Source: Candidatus Fusicatenibacter intestinigallinarum (GTDB lineage: Bacteria; Bacillota; Clostridia; Lachnospirales; Lachnospiraceae). From it: 57,461 nt of DNA. Under the pieces are notes generated by a model that worked only from the letters and a program-made list of their open reading frames with translations, did not search any database and was not told the origin of the DNA. Location: positions 1-57,461 of the forward strand of contig DWWU01000045.1 of the NCBI GenBank assembly GCA_019119555.1, read 5' to 3'. The position numbers were made by a program, and so were the translations under genes. Positions 56,635-57,461 of this stretch are shown here, in pieces; the stretch's first letter is position 1, and each line of letters begins with the position of its first letter.

Positions 56635-57461
56635 CTATTCTTTCTCTTTCCTGTCCTCTTCACCCTCATCCTCTTTCGGATGCTCGATTTTCTTTACCAC
56701 GGTATTTTCCACCCGGTGATCTTTCACTCTGACTACCTTGATGATCAGATCCGGCGTTTCCATCTCAAACTGGCTTCCGTCGTCCGGAACCGTTCCAAGC
56801 TCTCCGAAAATATAACCGCCAAACGTATCATACTCGTCAACCGGCAGCTCCACGTCCAGAGCATCCGCCACATCGTCCAGCTGGGTGGTTCCCAGAATCT
56901 TCCAGGTGTCGTCGGAAACCTGTTCAATCTCCTGCTGGCGATCCGCTTCCTGTTCCTCCGACAGATCACCCACCAGCTCCTCGATCAGGTCTCGGACCGT
57001 GATGATTCCTTCCATACCGCCGTATTCATCCAGAACAACCGCGAAATAATTTCCGCTCTTTTTCATATTCTGGAACAGCGTGGAAGCCTTGACGTTTTCC
57101 GGAACAAAGTACGCCGGTTTGATCGCCTCGCGCATAATGATCTCATGATTCTTTTCCTTCAGCCGGAAATAATCCTTCGCGTCCAGAATACCGATGATAT
57201 CGTCCACATCCTCGCCGCAGACCGGAAAATAGGAATGGCGGCTTTCATGGATGATTTCTTCCCACTCGTCAATGCTCTCATCCATCCAGAGCATCGATAC
57301 GTCCGTACGGTGTGTACAGATTTCTTCCACGGAAATGTCGTTGAACTCAAAAACGTTCTGAATCAGTTCCTTCTCTTCACAGTCAATGGCGCCTTTTTCG
57401 CTTCCCGCGTCCACCATCATCCGGATCTCGTCCTCCGTCACCTCGTCCTCTTTCTCATTCG
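56635..57461 (-). CDS. CorC/HlyC-type transporter-associated protein (5' end outside window)
   Basis: The visible part, about 275 residues, is the cytoplasmic half of a hemolysin/CNNM-like protein: a linker with DEIRMMVDAGSEKGAI, two CBS domains (about 45-170; SRHSYFPVCGEDVDDIIGILDAKDYF and FAVVLDEYGGMEGIITVRDLIEELVGD) and a CorC_HlyC domain (about 195-255; VDEYDTFGGYIFGELG). A DUF21 membrane domain is expected in the part beyond the window edge, since the frame is open at 57461. The family acts in Mg2+/Co2+ export. A terminator follows at 56573-56601. Confidence 0.88.
   Translation of the reverse strand, partial: NEKEDEVTEDEIRMMVDAGSEKGAIDCEEKELIQNVFEFNDISVEEICTHRTDVSMLWMDESIDEWEEIIHESRHSYFPVCGEDVDDIIGILDAKDYFRLKEKNHEIIMREAIKPAYFVPENVKASTLFQNMKKSGNYFAVVLDEYGGMEGIITVRDLIEELVGDLSEEQEADRQQEIEQVSDDTWKILGTTQLDDVADALDVELPVDEYDTFGGYIFGELGTVPDDGSQFEMETPDLIIKVVRVKDHRVENTVVKKIEHPKEDEGEEDRKEKE

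Noticed and set aside
1..57461. CRISPR array, prophage, genomic island or rRNA operon
   Set aside because: No regularly spaced direct repeats, no phage structural or integrase genes, no rRNA sequence and no clear base-composition break.

Overview
The window reads as chromosome of a spore-forming, gut-type Firmicute, most likely a Lachnospiraceae (class Clostridia). The evidence is a complete spoIIIA sporulation operon (spoIIIAA to spoIIIAH), meso-diaminopimelate dehydrogenase, a PadR/DUF2812 pair, a DUF1836 protein, a TrpR-like YerC regulator, AGGAGG-type ribosome binding sites, and an anaerobe-style two-gene SUF system. I see no phage, transposase, integrase, CRISPR array or rRNA. There is one tRNA, Arg(ACG).

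Layout. (1) 0.2-9.8 kb, housekeeping: CapA-like phosphoesterase, DtxR/MntR regulator, a metallo-beta-lactamase-fold protein with a degenerate metal site, SufBC, an SOS-boxed small gene beside an HMCES/YedK (SRAP) gene, tRNA-Arg, a GntR/DUF5808 pair, DUF1836, YerC. (2) 10-31.8 kb, a glucuronoxylan utilisation locus. Minus strand: GH3, SGNH (CE20-like) esterase, GH2, GH67, two ABC permeases, a lipoprotein binding protein, GH115, a polyol-type dehydrogenase and a PHP phosphatase. Plus strand, divergent: flavodoxin, GH43 and an HExxH metallopeptidase. None of the glycosidases has a visible signal peptide, so the locus looks built to import branched xylo-oligosaccharides and finish them in the cytoplasm. 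The GH67 alpha-glucuronidase is broken by a frameshift at its catalytic DWRD motif, leaving GH115 as the intact alpha-glucuronidase. (3) 32-38.5 kb: ddh, an ABC-2 exporter whose ATPase and permease genes overlap abnormally, a two-component system, and an AraC regulator. (4) 38.7-43.7 kb: a carboxymuconolactone-decarboxylase-like gene and a DUF4867 / fucose-arabinose isomerase-family / xylulokinase operon behind a sigma-A promoter with a XylR-like operator. (5) 44-50.5 kb: padR-DUF2812 and the spoIIIA operon. (6) 50.8-57.5 kb: Sfp-type PPTase, MATE exporter, NCS2 purine permease, YkgJ- and YcxB-like proteins, a SEC-C protein, and a CorC/HlyC-type protein cut by the window edge.

The feature that conventional annotation would miss is a dispersed palindromic repeat family. 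Its core, about 28 bp, is GTAAC-N-GTTCAGC...GCTGAAC-N-GTTAC. It occurs more than a dozen times, almost always at 3' ends of genes, and in several genes its TAA is the stop codon. A longer composite form of about 133 bp adds two more stem-loops. One long copy splits the otherwise tightly overlapping spoIIIA operon, two copies bracket one gene in inverted orientation, and one runs straight into the ribosome binding site of the DtxR-type gene. A second, GC-rich repeat family occurs three times. Many operons end in unusually long perfect stems (15-19 bp), one of them about 150 nt overall.
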